A stretch of 64,000 nt of DNA from Streptomyces sp. A2-16 (GTDB lineage Bacteria; Actinomycetota; Actinomycetes; Streptomycetales; Streptomycetaceae), in the NCBI RefSeq assembly GCF_018128905.1, contig NZ_CP063808.1, forward strand, positions 8,060,001 to 8,124,000, given 5' to 3'. Under the pieces are notes generated by a model, which worked only from the letters and a program-made list of their open reading frames with translations, had not been told where the DNA came from and made no database searches. Below, piece by piece: positions 57,240 to 64,000 of the stretch (position 1 is the first letter of the stretch; the number at the start of each line of letters is the position of its first letter). The position numbers and the translations under genes are program-made.

Positions 57240-59374
57240 GTGAGACCCTCCCCACGAAGATCCGCCCTCGCCGCGTCCCTGGTGGCCGCCGCGTCCCTCC
57301 TCGCCGTAGGCGTCCAGACGGTCCCCGCCGCCGCCGGGCCCGCCTCCCCCCACCCCAGCCCGCTGCGCACCGGCGGCCTGGAGGCCAAGCTCTCGCCGGC
57401 CCAGCGCACGGCACTGATCAAGAGCGCGTCCGGCAGGGCCGGGGCGACCGCCGACTCCCTGGGCCTCGGCGCCAAGGAGAAGCTGGTCGTCAAGGACGTC
57501 GTCAAGGACAACGACGGCACCCTGCACACCCGCTACGAGCGCACCTACGACGGCCTGCCCGTCCTCGGCGGCGACCTGGTCGTGCACACGCCCCCGGCCT
57601 CGACGGCCGCCGGCACCGTGAGCACCACCTTCAACAACAACCGCCGTACCGTCTCGGTCAAGTCCACGACCGCCGCCTTCGGCAAGGCGGCCGCCGAGAC
57701 CAAGGCGCTGAGGACCGCCGAGGCGCTCAAGGCCGAGAACCCCGCCGCGCAGAGCGCCCGCAAGGTGATCTGGGCCGGCTCGGGCACCCCGAAGCTCGCC
57801 TGGGAGACGGTGGTCTCCGGCTTCCAGGACGACGGCACTCCCAGCAAGCTGCACGTCATCACCGACGCCACGACCGGCGCCGAGCTCTCCCGCTTCGAGG
57901 GCGTCGAGACCGGCACCGGCAACAGCCAGTACAGCGGCACGGTCACCCTGGGCACCACGCTGTCCGGGTCGACGCCTTCTGGGACGACGACTGCTTCTGC
58001 ATGACCTACGGCGACGGCTCGGGCGGCACCCACGCGCTGACCTCGCTGGACGTGGCCGGGCACGAGATGACCCACGGCGTCACCTCGAACACGGCGGGCC
58101 TCAACTACACCGGCGAGTCCGGCGGCCTCAACGAAGCCACCTCCGACATCTTCGGCACCGGCGTGGAGTTCTACGCGAACAACTCCTCCGACGTCGGCGA
58201 CTACCTCATCGGCGAGAAGATCGACATCAACGGCGACGGCACCCCGCTGCGCTACATGGACAAGCCGAGCAAGGACGGCGGTTCGGCGGACAGCTGGTAC
58301 TCGGGGGTCGGCAACCTCGACGTGCACTACTCGTCCGGGCCCGCGAACCACATGTTCTACCTGCTCTCCGAGGGCAGCGGCACCAAGACCATCAACGGCG
58401 TCACCTACACCAGCACGACCTCCGACGGGGTCGCCGTCGCCGGGATCGGCCGGGCCGCCGCCCTGCAGATCTGGTACAAGGCGCTGACGACGTACATGAC
58501 GTCCAGCACCACCTACGCGGGCGCCCGCACCGCCGCCCTGAACGCGGCCGCCGCCCTCTACGGCAGCAGCTCCACGCAGTACGCCGGAGTCGGCAACGCG
58601 TTCGCCGGCATCAACGTCGGCAGCCACATCACCGTGCCGTCGACCGGCGTGACGGTGACCAACCCGGGCAGCCAGACCTCGACGGTCGGCACGGCCGTGA
58701 GCCTCCAGATCGGCGCGAGCAGCACCAACAGCGGCTCACTGACCTACGCGGCCACCGGTCTGCCCACCGGGTTGTCGATCAGCTCCTCCACCGGTGCGAT
58801 CTCCGGTACGCCGACGACCGCGGGGTCGTACAGCACGACCGTCACGGTCACCGACAGCACCGGGGCCACCGGCACGGCGTCCTTCACCTGGACCGTGAAC
58901 GCCGCCGGCGGCGGCAGCTGCACCTCGGCGCAGCTGCTGGGCAACGCGGGCTTCGAGTCCGGCAACACGACCTGGACCGCGTCCAGCGGTGTGATCACCA
59001 ACGACAGCGACCAGGCCGCCCGCACCGGCTCCTACAAGGCGTGGCTGGACGGCTACGGCTCCACCCACACCGACACGCTCTCCCAGTCGGTGACCGTCCC
59101 GAGCGGCTGCACGGGCACGACGTTCACCTTCTACCTGCACGTCGACACGGCGGAGACCACCACCAGCACCCAGTACGACAAGCTGACGGTGACCGCCGGT
59201 TCGACGACCCTGGCCACGTACTCGAACCTCAACGCGGCCAGTGGATACGTCCAGAAGTCCTTCAGCCTGTCGGCCTTCGCCGGTCAGACGGTCACCCTGA
59301 AGTTCACCGGTGTCGAGGACTCCTCGCTCCAGACGAGCTTCGTGATCGACGACACGGCGGTGACGACGAGCTGA
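57240..59374 (+). pseudogene. Broken M4 metalloprotease with Ig-like and C-terminal domains
   Basis: This is a paralogue of the M4 protease at 15919-17574. The GTG start (GGAG site), signal peptide, propeptide and first mature residues (SQYSGTVTLGTTLSGST) run in one frame to about 57970. The sequence then jumps to DAFWDDDCFCMTYG in another frame, so about 100 residues aligning with the intact paralogue are missing and the frame is shifted; the upstream frame stops at 58004. The remainder still encodes HEMTH, GGLNEATSD and VHYSSG, then a putative-Ig domain (VTVTNPGSQTSTVG...) and a C-terminal jelly-roll-like domain. As assembled it cannot give an active enzyme. Confidence 0.85.
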
Positions 59375-59387
59375 TCCCTTGAGTGAC

Positions 59388-59428
59388 GAAGGGCGGGTCG
59401 GGGGCCTCAGGCCTCCGGGTCGCCCTTC
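59388..59428 (+). terminator. Hairpin overlapping the uppS 3' end
   Basis: GAAGGGCG (59388-59395) pairs with CGCCCTTC (59421-59428), with an inner GGGGCCT/AGGCCTCC stem. It lies between the convergent protease pseudogene and uppS and includes the last uppS codons. Confidence 0.5.
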
Positions 59429-60255
59429 ATCGCTTCCTCCATGGCGAGCAGCTCCTCGTTCGGGACGGCCCCACCGAAGCGGCGGTCCCGGGAGGCGAAC
59501 TCGACGCAGGCCCGCCACAGGTCACGGCGGTCGAAGTCGGGCCACAGGACGTCCTGGAAGACCATCTCGGCGTAGGCGCTCTGCCAGAGCAGGTAGTTGG
59601 AGGTGCGCTGCTCGCCGCTGGGCCGCAGGAAGAGGTCCACGTCGGGCATGTCCGGGTAGTACAGGTACTTCGCGAGGGTCTTCTCGGTGACCTTGGACGG
59701 GTCGAGGCGGCCCGCCTTCACGTCCTCGGCGAGGGCCTGCGCGGCATCGGCGATCTCGGCGCGGCCGCCGTAGTTCATGCAGAAGTAGAGGGTCAGCTTG
59801 TCGTTGTCCTTGGTCTGCTCCTGGGCGACCTGGAGCTCCTTGGCGACGGACTTCCACAGCTTGGGCATCCGGCCCACCCAGCGCACCCGGATCCCGAGCT
59901 CGTCGAGCTGGTCACGGGTCTTGCGGATGAAGTCGCGGTTGAAGTTCATGAGGAAGCGGACCTCGTCGGGCGAACGCTTCCAGTTCTCGGTGGAGAAGGC
60001 GTAGAGCGAGATGTTCTTCACGCCGGCCTCGATCGCGCCCTGCAGCACGTCGAGGACCCGCTCGGCGCCGACCTTGTGCCCTTCCGTCCTCGGCAGGCCG
60101 CGCTCCTTGGCCCAGCGGCCGTTCCCGTCCATGACGATCGCCACGTGCTCGGGGATCAGCTCACCGGGGAGCTTGGGCGCGCGGGCCCCGGACGGGTGCG
60201 GCTCAGGCGTCCTGTACTCGCGGCGCTGACGACCGAGGATCCCGCGTACGACCAT
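59407..60255 (-). CDS. uppS: Isoprenyl transferase (undecaprenyl diphosphate synthase)
   Basis: This cis-prenyltransferase of 282 residues makes the polyprenyl carrier used in peptidoglycan and wall polymer synthesis. Motifs: IAIVMDGNGRWAKERGL-type P-loop (here HVAIVMDGNGRWA, ~38-50, with the catalytic aspartate), GHKVGAERV, LYAFSTENWKRSPDEV, and near the C-terminus DVDLFLRPSGEQRTSNYLLWQSAYAE, where arginines bind diphosphate. The ATG at 60255 has GAGGGAG upstream. It follows recO by 19 bp on the same strand, a common actinobacterial recO-uppS operon. Confidence 0.96.
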   Translation of the reverse strand: MVVRGILGRQRREYRTPEPHPSGARAPKLPGELIPEHVAIVMDGNGRWAKERGLPRTEGHKVGAERVLDVLQGAIEAGVKNISLYAFSTENWKRSPDEVRFLMNFNRDFIRKTRDQLDELGIRVRWVGRMPKLWKSVAKELQVAQEQTKDNDKLTLYFCMNYGGRAEIADAAQALAEDVKAGRLDPSKVTEKTLAKYLYYPDMPDVDLFLRPSGEQRTSNYLLWQSAYAEMVFQDVLWPDFDRRDLWRACVEFASRDRRFGGAVPNEELLAMEEAMKGDPEA

Positions 60256-60274
60256 GGTGGTTCTCGTCTCCCTC

Positions 60275-61027
60275 TCAGGGTTGCTTCTCTACGTAGCGCA
60301 GGGATCTCAGCCCGCGCTCCATGTGCCAGTGCAGGTAGGCGGACACCAGCCCGCTGCCCTCCCGGACGTGCCGCGGCTCGCTCGCGTCCGCGGTCTCCCA
60401 GTCTCCCGTAAGCAGCGCGGCGAGAAGTTCCAGGGTCTGCGGCGACGGTACGACGCTGCCGGGCACCCGGCAGTCCACGCAGACCGAGCCTCCGGCGGCC
60501 ACCGAGAAGAAGCGGTTCGGGCCGGACATGCCGCACTTCGCGCAGTCGCTGAAGCTGGGGGCGTAGCCGTTGACCGCGAGGGAGCGCAGCAGGAAGGCGT
60601 CGAGGACGAGGTGGGGCGCGTGCTCGCCCCTGGCGAGGGTGCGCAGGGCGCCGACCAGCAGCAGGTACTGCTGCACGGCGGGCTCGCCCTCGTGGTCGGT
60701 GAACCGCTCGGCGGTCTCCAGCATGGCCGTCCCGGCGGTGTACCGGGCGTAGTCGGCGACGATCCCGCCGCCGTAGGGCGCGATGGTCTCGCTCTGGGTG
60801 CACAGCGGCAGCCCGCGCCCGACCAGTTCGCTCCCCCGGGCGAAGAACTGCACGTCGACGTGTGAGAAGGGCTCCAGCCGCGCGCCGAACTTCGACTTCG
60901 TCCGCCGCACCCCTCGGGCCACGGCCCGCACCCGCCCGTGCCCGCGCGTGAGCAGCGTGATGATCCGGTCCGCTTCCCCGAGCTTCTGCGTCCGCAGCAC
61001 GACCCCGTCGTCCCGGAAGAGACTCAT
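60275..61027 (-). CDS. recO: DNA repair protein RecO
   Basis: RecO helps load RecA at gaps by displacing SSB and annealing strands. The protein has 250 residues: the N-terminal OB fold (MSLFRDDGVVLRTQKLGEADRI), GVRRTKSKFGARLEPFSHVDV, and the C-terminal zinc finger CAKCG...CVDC (~160-185). ATG 61027 overlaps by 4 bp the stop of a short upstream frame that is a partial duplicate of the recO start, so recO may be translationally coupled to it. Confidence 0.95.
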   Translation of the reverse strand: MSLFRDDGVVLRTQKLGEADRIITLLTRGHGRVRAVARGVRRTKSKFGARLEPFSHVDVQFFARGSELVGRGLPLCTQSETIAPYGGGIVADYARYTAGTAMLETAERFTDHEGEPAVQQYLLLVGALRTLARGEHAPHLVLDAFLLRSLAVNGYAPSFSDCAKCGMSGPNRFFSVAAGGSVCVDCRVPGSVVPSPQTLELLAALLTGDWETADASEPRHVREGSGLVSAYLHWHMERGLRSLRYVEKQP

Positions 61028-61149
61028 CGCACACCCCCGCGGGTGCCCGATCGGGGTCGCCGCCCCCCGGGGAGGCCCGGCACGATCCGGTCCGCCTCAC
61101 CCGGCGTCCGGGTGCGCAGCACGATGGCGTCGTCGCGGAACAGATGCAT
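61024..61149 (-). pseudogene. Truncated duplicate of the recO 5' end (41-codon upstream frame)
   Basis: The frame begins MHLFRDDAIVLRTRTPGEAD, matching the recO start (MSLFRDDGVVLRTQKLGEAD), diverges after about 23 codons, and stops at 61024-61026, overlapping the recO ATG (ATGA). The nucleotide match extends from the ATG for about 70 bp. It could be a dead duplicate or act as a leader peptide coupling recO translation. Confidence 0.8.
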
Positions 61150-61206
61150 GAGCCCATTCTCGCCTACCCGGGAACCGTGCCCGCCGCAGTCCGGTACACA
61201 GCTCCC

Positions 61207-61809
61207 ATGACCTCCGGAACACCTGATCTCGTCGCGCTGTGGCAGCGCTTCACCGACTGGCTCGGCGCGCACGCACCGGCGGACCTCGCCACGCTGCGGC
61301 CGGGCTGCGCGGACGGTGAGCTCGGGCGGCCGGCGGACGGGCTCGGCTTCGCCGTGCACGACGACATGGCTGCGACTCTGGAGCTGCACGACGGAGTCGT
61401 CGCGCGGCGGGCCAGTACCGAACCCGGCGCCTTTCTCCTCGATTACGGCCTGCTGGACGTCGACGGGATCCTGGAGGCGCACCGGGATCTCGTCGCGACG
61501 GTGGAGGACGCCCTCGAGGAGGGCGAGGAGGACCTGGTCGTCGGCCGGACGGCCGACATCCGGTGGGTTCCCCTCGCCCGGAACATCTGCGGGGATCTGC
61601 TGTTCGTGGACCACCGGCCGCAGCACGCGGGAGAAATCGGGGAAATGTCGTTCGGTGATCCCGAGTACCGCATGCTGTGGCCGCGCATGGATCTCATGCT
61701 CGTGGATCTGTGCGAGGCACTGGAGAAGCGGACCCCGGTGACCTGTGTCCCCCGGATTCCCCGTCTGCACGAGGGGCGGATGCTGGAGTGGCCGGTGGCG
61801 GCGCGGTGA
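61207..61809 (+). CDS. SMI1/KNR4-family protein
   Basis: This SUKH-fold (SMI1/KNR4) protein of 200 residues has LVALWQRFTDWLGAHAPADLATLRPG, LELHDGVVARR, WVPLARNICGDLLFVD and EMSFGDPEYRMLWPRM in the family order. In bacteria these proteins are often immunity partners of contact-dependent or polymorphic toxins, but stand-alone members also serve as general adaptor-like proteins. No toxin is adjacent, so an immunity role is not supported here. The ATG at 61207 is used. Its 3' end overlaps a convergent small gene by 116 bp. Confidence 0.85.
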   Translation: MTSGTPDLVALWQRFTDWLGAHAPADLATLRPGCADGELGRPADGLGFAVHDDMAATLELHDGVVARRASTEPGAFLLDYGLLDVDGILEAHRDLVATVEDALEEGEEDLVVGRTADIRWVPLARNICGDLLFVDHRPQHAGEIGEMSFGDPEYRMLWPRMDLMLVDLCEALEKRTPVTCVPRIPRLHEGRMLEWPVAAR

Positions 61810-61981
61810 CCGTGGGCCGCTCTGCCGGGGCGGCTTCCCGTACCGCGTCCGGCGCCGCGTCCCACTCCCTGCCGCCGCCGTACGGTCTGAGCTGGACGTA
61901 CGGCCCCTCATGCCCCATCACGACGCCGAACCTCCCGGTACGGGTGTCCACGACGTACGAACCCACGGGCATTTTCGTCAC
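61694..61981 (-). CDS. Small conserved Streptomyces protein with extended C-terminus
   Basis: The first ~50 residues (VTKMPVGSYVVDTRTGRFG, VVMGHEGPYVQLRPYGGG, REWDAAPDAVREA) match a small protein I know to be widespread in Streptomyces, possibly an SH3-like fold; function unknown. Here it continues through a Pro/Ala/Ser-rich tail antisense to the end of the SMI1/KNR4 gene, so the C-terminal third may be a read-through after loss of the ancestral stop. The GTG at 61981 has GGGAGGGA upstream. Only the N-terminal part is firmly supported. Confidence 0.65.
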   Translation of the reverse strand: MTKMPVGSYVVDTRTGRFGVVMGHEGPYVQLRPYGGGREWDAAPDAVREAAPAERPTVTAPPPATPASAPRADGESGGHRSPGSASPVPRTDPRA

Positions 61982-62191
61982 CGATTCCCTCCCGACTCCC
62001 ATTCTCCCGAACTCCCCCGCCTTTTCGGGTTTCACTCGTCCTTTGCAAGGATGTTTGTCATGGCCAATGGTTCACCGCGGCTGTCCGTGCGGAACCTGTA
62101 CGAGACAGTTCGATCAAGCCATTCGAAAACCGCGCGGATAATGTCTGCGCGGGTCGGCGAATGTCCGCGCAGGGGGAATTCCGGAGCCGGT

Positions 62192-62214
62192 GGCATGGGG
62201 TAAACCCCCGTGCC
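62192..62214 (+). promoter_or_regulatory. Hairpin upstream of the secreted peptidase gene
   Basis: GGCATGGGG and CCCCGTGCC (one G-U-type mismatch) flank a short TAAAC loop 56 bp before the peptidase start. It may be a leader hairpin or operator. The region 61982-62191 otherwise holds only a modest AT-rich stretch, probably the divergent promoters; no small gene is supported. Confidence 0.4.
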
Positions 62215-62269
62215 GACACGGCAGTTGGCCGGATGGGGGGAACGCGCGGGCTCGGCGAGGCTCATGGCC

Positions 62270-63775
62270 ATGAAGCAGATGACGAAAGGCCTCGCCCTGA
62301 TCACCGCCGCCTCCGGTGTCGTCCTCGGTGTCCTGACCCCGCTGTCCGCCTCCGCCACCGTCTCCGACTCCACCGCCGCCGGCTCCGGTGCCCCGGCTCT
62401 GAAGTGGACCAAGTGCGCGGGCAGCGGCGTCGATCCGCGCCAGCGGTGCGCGACCGTCGCCGTGCCGATGGACTACGCCGACCCGGACGGTCCGAAGATC
62501 GGGATCGCCGTCTCCCGCATCCGCAGCGAGAATCCCGGCGCCCGGCGCGGTGCCCTGCTGCTGGTCCCCGGCGGACCCGGCGGCGACAGCATGAACGACC
62601 CCTCCGGCAAGGGGCAGAAACTGCCGAAGAAAGTGCGGGACGCCTACGACCTGATCGGCTTCGCGCCGCGCGGGATGGCGCCCTCGACGGCCGTCGACTG
62701 CGGGCTCGAGCACCGGGACCTGGCCCGTACCACGCTCCTGCCCTGGCCCGCCGCGGACGGCTCGGTCGAGGCGAACATGGCTGCGGCAAAGCGCGTCTCC
62801 GAGGCGTGCGCGCGCAACGGCAGCGAGCTGATCCGGCACATCAGCACCCTCAACGAGGCCCGTGACCTCGACCGCGTGCGGGCCGCGCTCGGCGAGCGCA
62901 AGGTGTCCATGTGGGGCGTGTCGTACGGGACCTATGTCACCGACGCCTACCTCCAGTTGTTCCCGCGGCGCACCGACCGGGTCGTCCTGGACAGCAACGA
63001 CGACGCGGACCCCGTCCTCGCGGAGCGGGCCTGGCTCGCCGCGTTCGAACGGGGCGCCGAGGACAACTTCCCCGAGTTCGCCAAGTGGGCCTCCACGCCC
63101 GGCAATCCGGACCGGCTGGCCGACACGGCCGCCGAGGTGCGCCCGCTCTTCCTGCGCCTGGCCGCCCGCCTGGACCGCGAGCCGATCCCCTGGCCCGGCG
63201 CCAACCCCGAGGAACTGAACGGCAACGTCCTGCGCCAGACGATGCTCGACTCCTTCTACGACCCGGACGACTACCCGGCTCTCGCCAAGCTGATCCTCGC
63301 CGCACGCAAGGGCACGGGCCCGCCCGCGCCGGCCGGGCCGCCCGAGGCCGTGCTCCAGAACGTCACCGCCGTCGGCGCCGCCACCATCTGCAACGACGCC
63401 GACTGGCCGAGCGACCCGGCGGTGTACCGCGAGGACGTGGCGAGGAGCCGTGCCGCGTTCCCGCTGACCGGGGGCATGCCGAGGAACGCGATGACGTGTG
63501 CCGCCTGGCCCTGGGAGCCGAGGGAGGCGCCGGTGCATGTCACCGACCGCGGTCCGGCCGACATCCTGATGGTCCAGAACGAACGGGACGTGGCCACCCC
63601 GCTCAGCGGTGCCCTCAAGCTGCGCGCGGCACTCGGCCGACGTGCCGTCATGGTCCTCAACGACTCCACCGGCCATGACGCCTACCTGGGCAACGGCACG
63701 GCGTGCGGCGACGCGGCGGTGTCCCGCTTCCTGGCCACCGGCAAGCGCCCCGCCGAGGACCTCCACTGCGAGTGA
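62270..63775 (+). CDS. Secreted alpha/beta-hydrolase, tripeptidyl aminopeptidase (TAP) family
   Basis: This secreted serine peptidase/esterase of the Streptomyces TAP/SlpD type has 501 residues and a signal peptide to about residue 28 (PLSASA). The oxyanion/PGGPGG segment is LLLVPGGPGGDSMND (~88-102). The nucleophile elbow is GVSYGTY (Ser ~205), the aspartate is in QNERDVATPLSG, and the histidine is in DSTGHDAYLGNG within the TAP-like C-terminal domain. The segment normally reading DPRGVGRS is FAPRGMAPS here. ATG 62270 is favoured by GGCGAGG 9 nt upstream; an ATG at 62264 is possible. It would trim peptides from secreted proteins. Confidence 0.9.
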   Translation: MKQMTKGLALITAASGVVLGVLTPLSASATVSDSTAAGSGAPALKWTKCAGSGVDPRQRCATVAVPMDYADPDGPKIGIAVSRIRSENPGARRGALLLVPGGPGGDSMNDPSGKGQKLPKKVRDAYDLIGFAPRGMAPSTAVDCGLEHRDLARTTLLPWPAADGSVEANMAAAKRVSEACARNGSELIRHISTLNEARDLDRVRAALGERKVSMWGVSYGTYVTDAYLQLFPRRTDRVVLDSNDDADPVLAERAWLAAFERGAEDNFPEFAKWASTPGNPDRLADTAAEVRPLFLRLAARLDREPIPWPGANPEELNGNVLRQTMLDSFYDPDDYPALAKLILAARKGTGPPAPAGPPEAVLQNVTAVGAATICNDADWPSDPAVYREDVARSRAAFPLTGGMPRNAMTCAAWPWEPREAPVHVTDRGPADILMVQNERDVATPLSGALKLRAALGRRAVMVLNDSTGHDAYLGNGTACGDAAVSRFLATGKRPAEDLHCE

Positions 63776-63869
63776 GCGCACCACTCGCCACGGCGGCGCA
63801 ACCAAGGGATGACCGGCGGCGTCGGTCAATGCGGAGATCGACTTCATTCCCCGAACGAAGGAGAGCGAG

Positions 63870-64000
63870 ATCTTAGGCTCCGGAAAGCTGTCCCGACGCG
63901 CCCTGCTGGCCGGTGCGGCCGGTGCGGCCACGCTCCTGACCGGCACGGCCGCGTACGCCGCCGACGGTGTCGCCGCCCGGCTGCGCGCCCTGGAGGAGCG
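63870..64000 (+). CDS. Start of a Tat-exported protein, possibly a class A beta-lactamase (3' end missing)
   Basis: The frame runs off the window. It encodes a twin-arginine signal (LSRRALLAG, then a hydrophobic stretch ending TAAYAAD) followed by VAARLRALEER, which resembles the start of Streptomyces class A beta-lactamases; too little is present to be sure. No ATG, GTG or TTG exists in frame between the stop at 63810-63812 and the signal. The best start is ATC at 63870, 6 nt after an AAGGAG site (63858-63863). The second codon is TTA, the only in-frame TTA I found in any gene here, so expression may depend on bldA. CTG at 63888 is the alternative. Confidence 0.55.
   Translation, partial: MLGSGKLSRRALLAGAAGAATLLTGTAAYAADGVAARLRALEE

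Noticed and set aside
61207..61809. Immunity gene of a polymorphic toxin system
   Set aside because: SMI1/KNR4 proteins can be immunity proteins, but no toxin, Rhs or secretion gene lies within the window near it.

Overview
The window is a chromosomal segment of a Streptomyces (high-GC actinobacterium). The evidence is very high GC with GC-rich third codon positions, many GTG starts, strong GGAGG-type ribosome binding sites, an almost complete absence of TTA leucine codons, and family content typical of the genus: an HrdA-type sigma factor, excalibur and sortase-signal proteins, class F sortase, Zur/Znu zinc uptake and GlnR-type nitrogen control boxes. The gene order (hrdA - dnaG - dgt - nasA - nirBD - ppdK - dusB - glyS - znuACB - zur - uppS - recO) resembles, from memory, the S. 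coelicolor core region around SCO2463-SCO2512, so most of the window is core chromosome with a few accessory blocks.

Layout. 1-9.3 kb: end of an ABC exporter, hrdA, dnaG, a ferredoxin-reductase-like flavoprotein, dgt, a sirohydrochlorin chelatase-like gene and a SanA/DUF218 protein. 9.3-12.9 kb: a compact leftward operon of a stand-alone adenylation enzyme, a membrane flavin reductase and an enoyl-CoA hydratase. 13.2-25.7 kb: nitrate/nitrite assimilation (nasA; a FAD reductase with nirB and nirD). GlnR-like boxes precede nasA and the nirBD operon, and a weaker one precedes the sirohydrochlorin chelatase, which would supply siroheme to NirB. Between them lie an M4 protease, a flavin reductase behind a SoxR-like box, and a sortase with a small exported protein. 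25.8-33.5 kb: a LysE exporter, an SDR, two excalibur proteins, a reductase remnant, ppdK and a ROK regulator. 33.6-38.9 kb: two coupled glycan hydrolase/debranching-type genes and a sulfatase-like membrane protein, followed by a repeat-rich non-coding stretch.

39.5-52.4 kb: dusB, then an accessory block. Its centre is a tightly coupled leftward operon (47.2-42.3 kb) of an aminolevulinate-synthase-like enzyme, a GNAT acyltransferase, a Gfo/Idh/MocA oxidoreductase, an MFS exporter and a LysR regulator. This is the best candidate here for an undescribed small-molecule pathway. Beside it are an XRE regulator/MFS pair with a shared inverted repeat, an AKR-TetR pair with a 34-bp palindrome, and a second LysE exporter. 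52.5-64 kb: glyS, znuACB and zur with a Zur box at the znuA start, a protease gene broken by an internal deletion and frameshift, uppS, recO preceded by a partial duplicate of its own 5' end, an SMI1/KNR4 protein, a secreted TAP-type peptidase, and the start of a Tat-exported protein whose only plausible initiation codon is ATC followed by TTA.

I saw no tRNA, rRNA, CRISPR array, insertion sequence or phage module.
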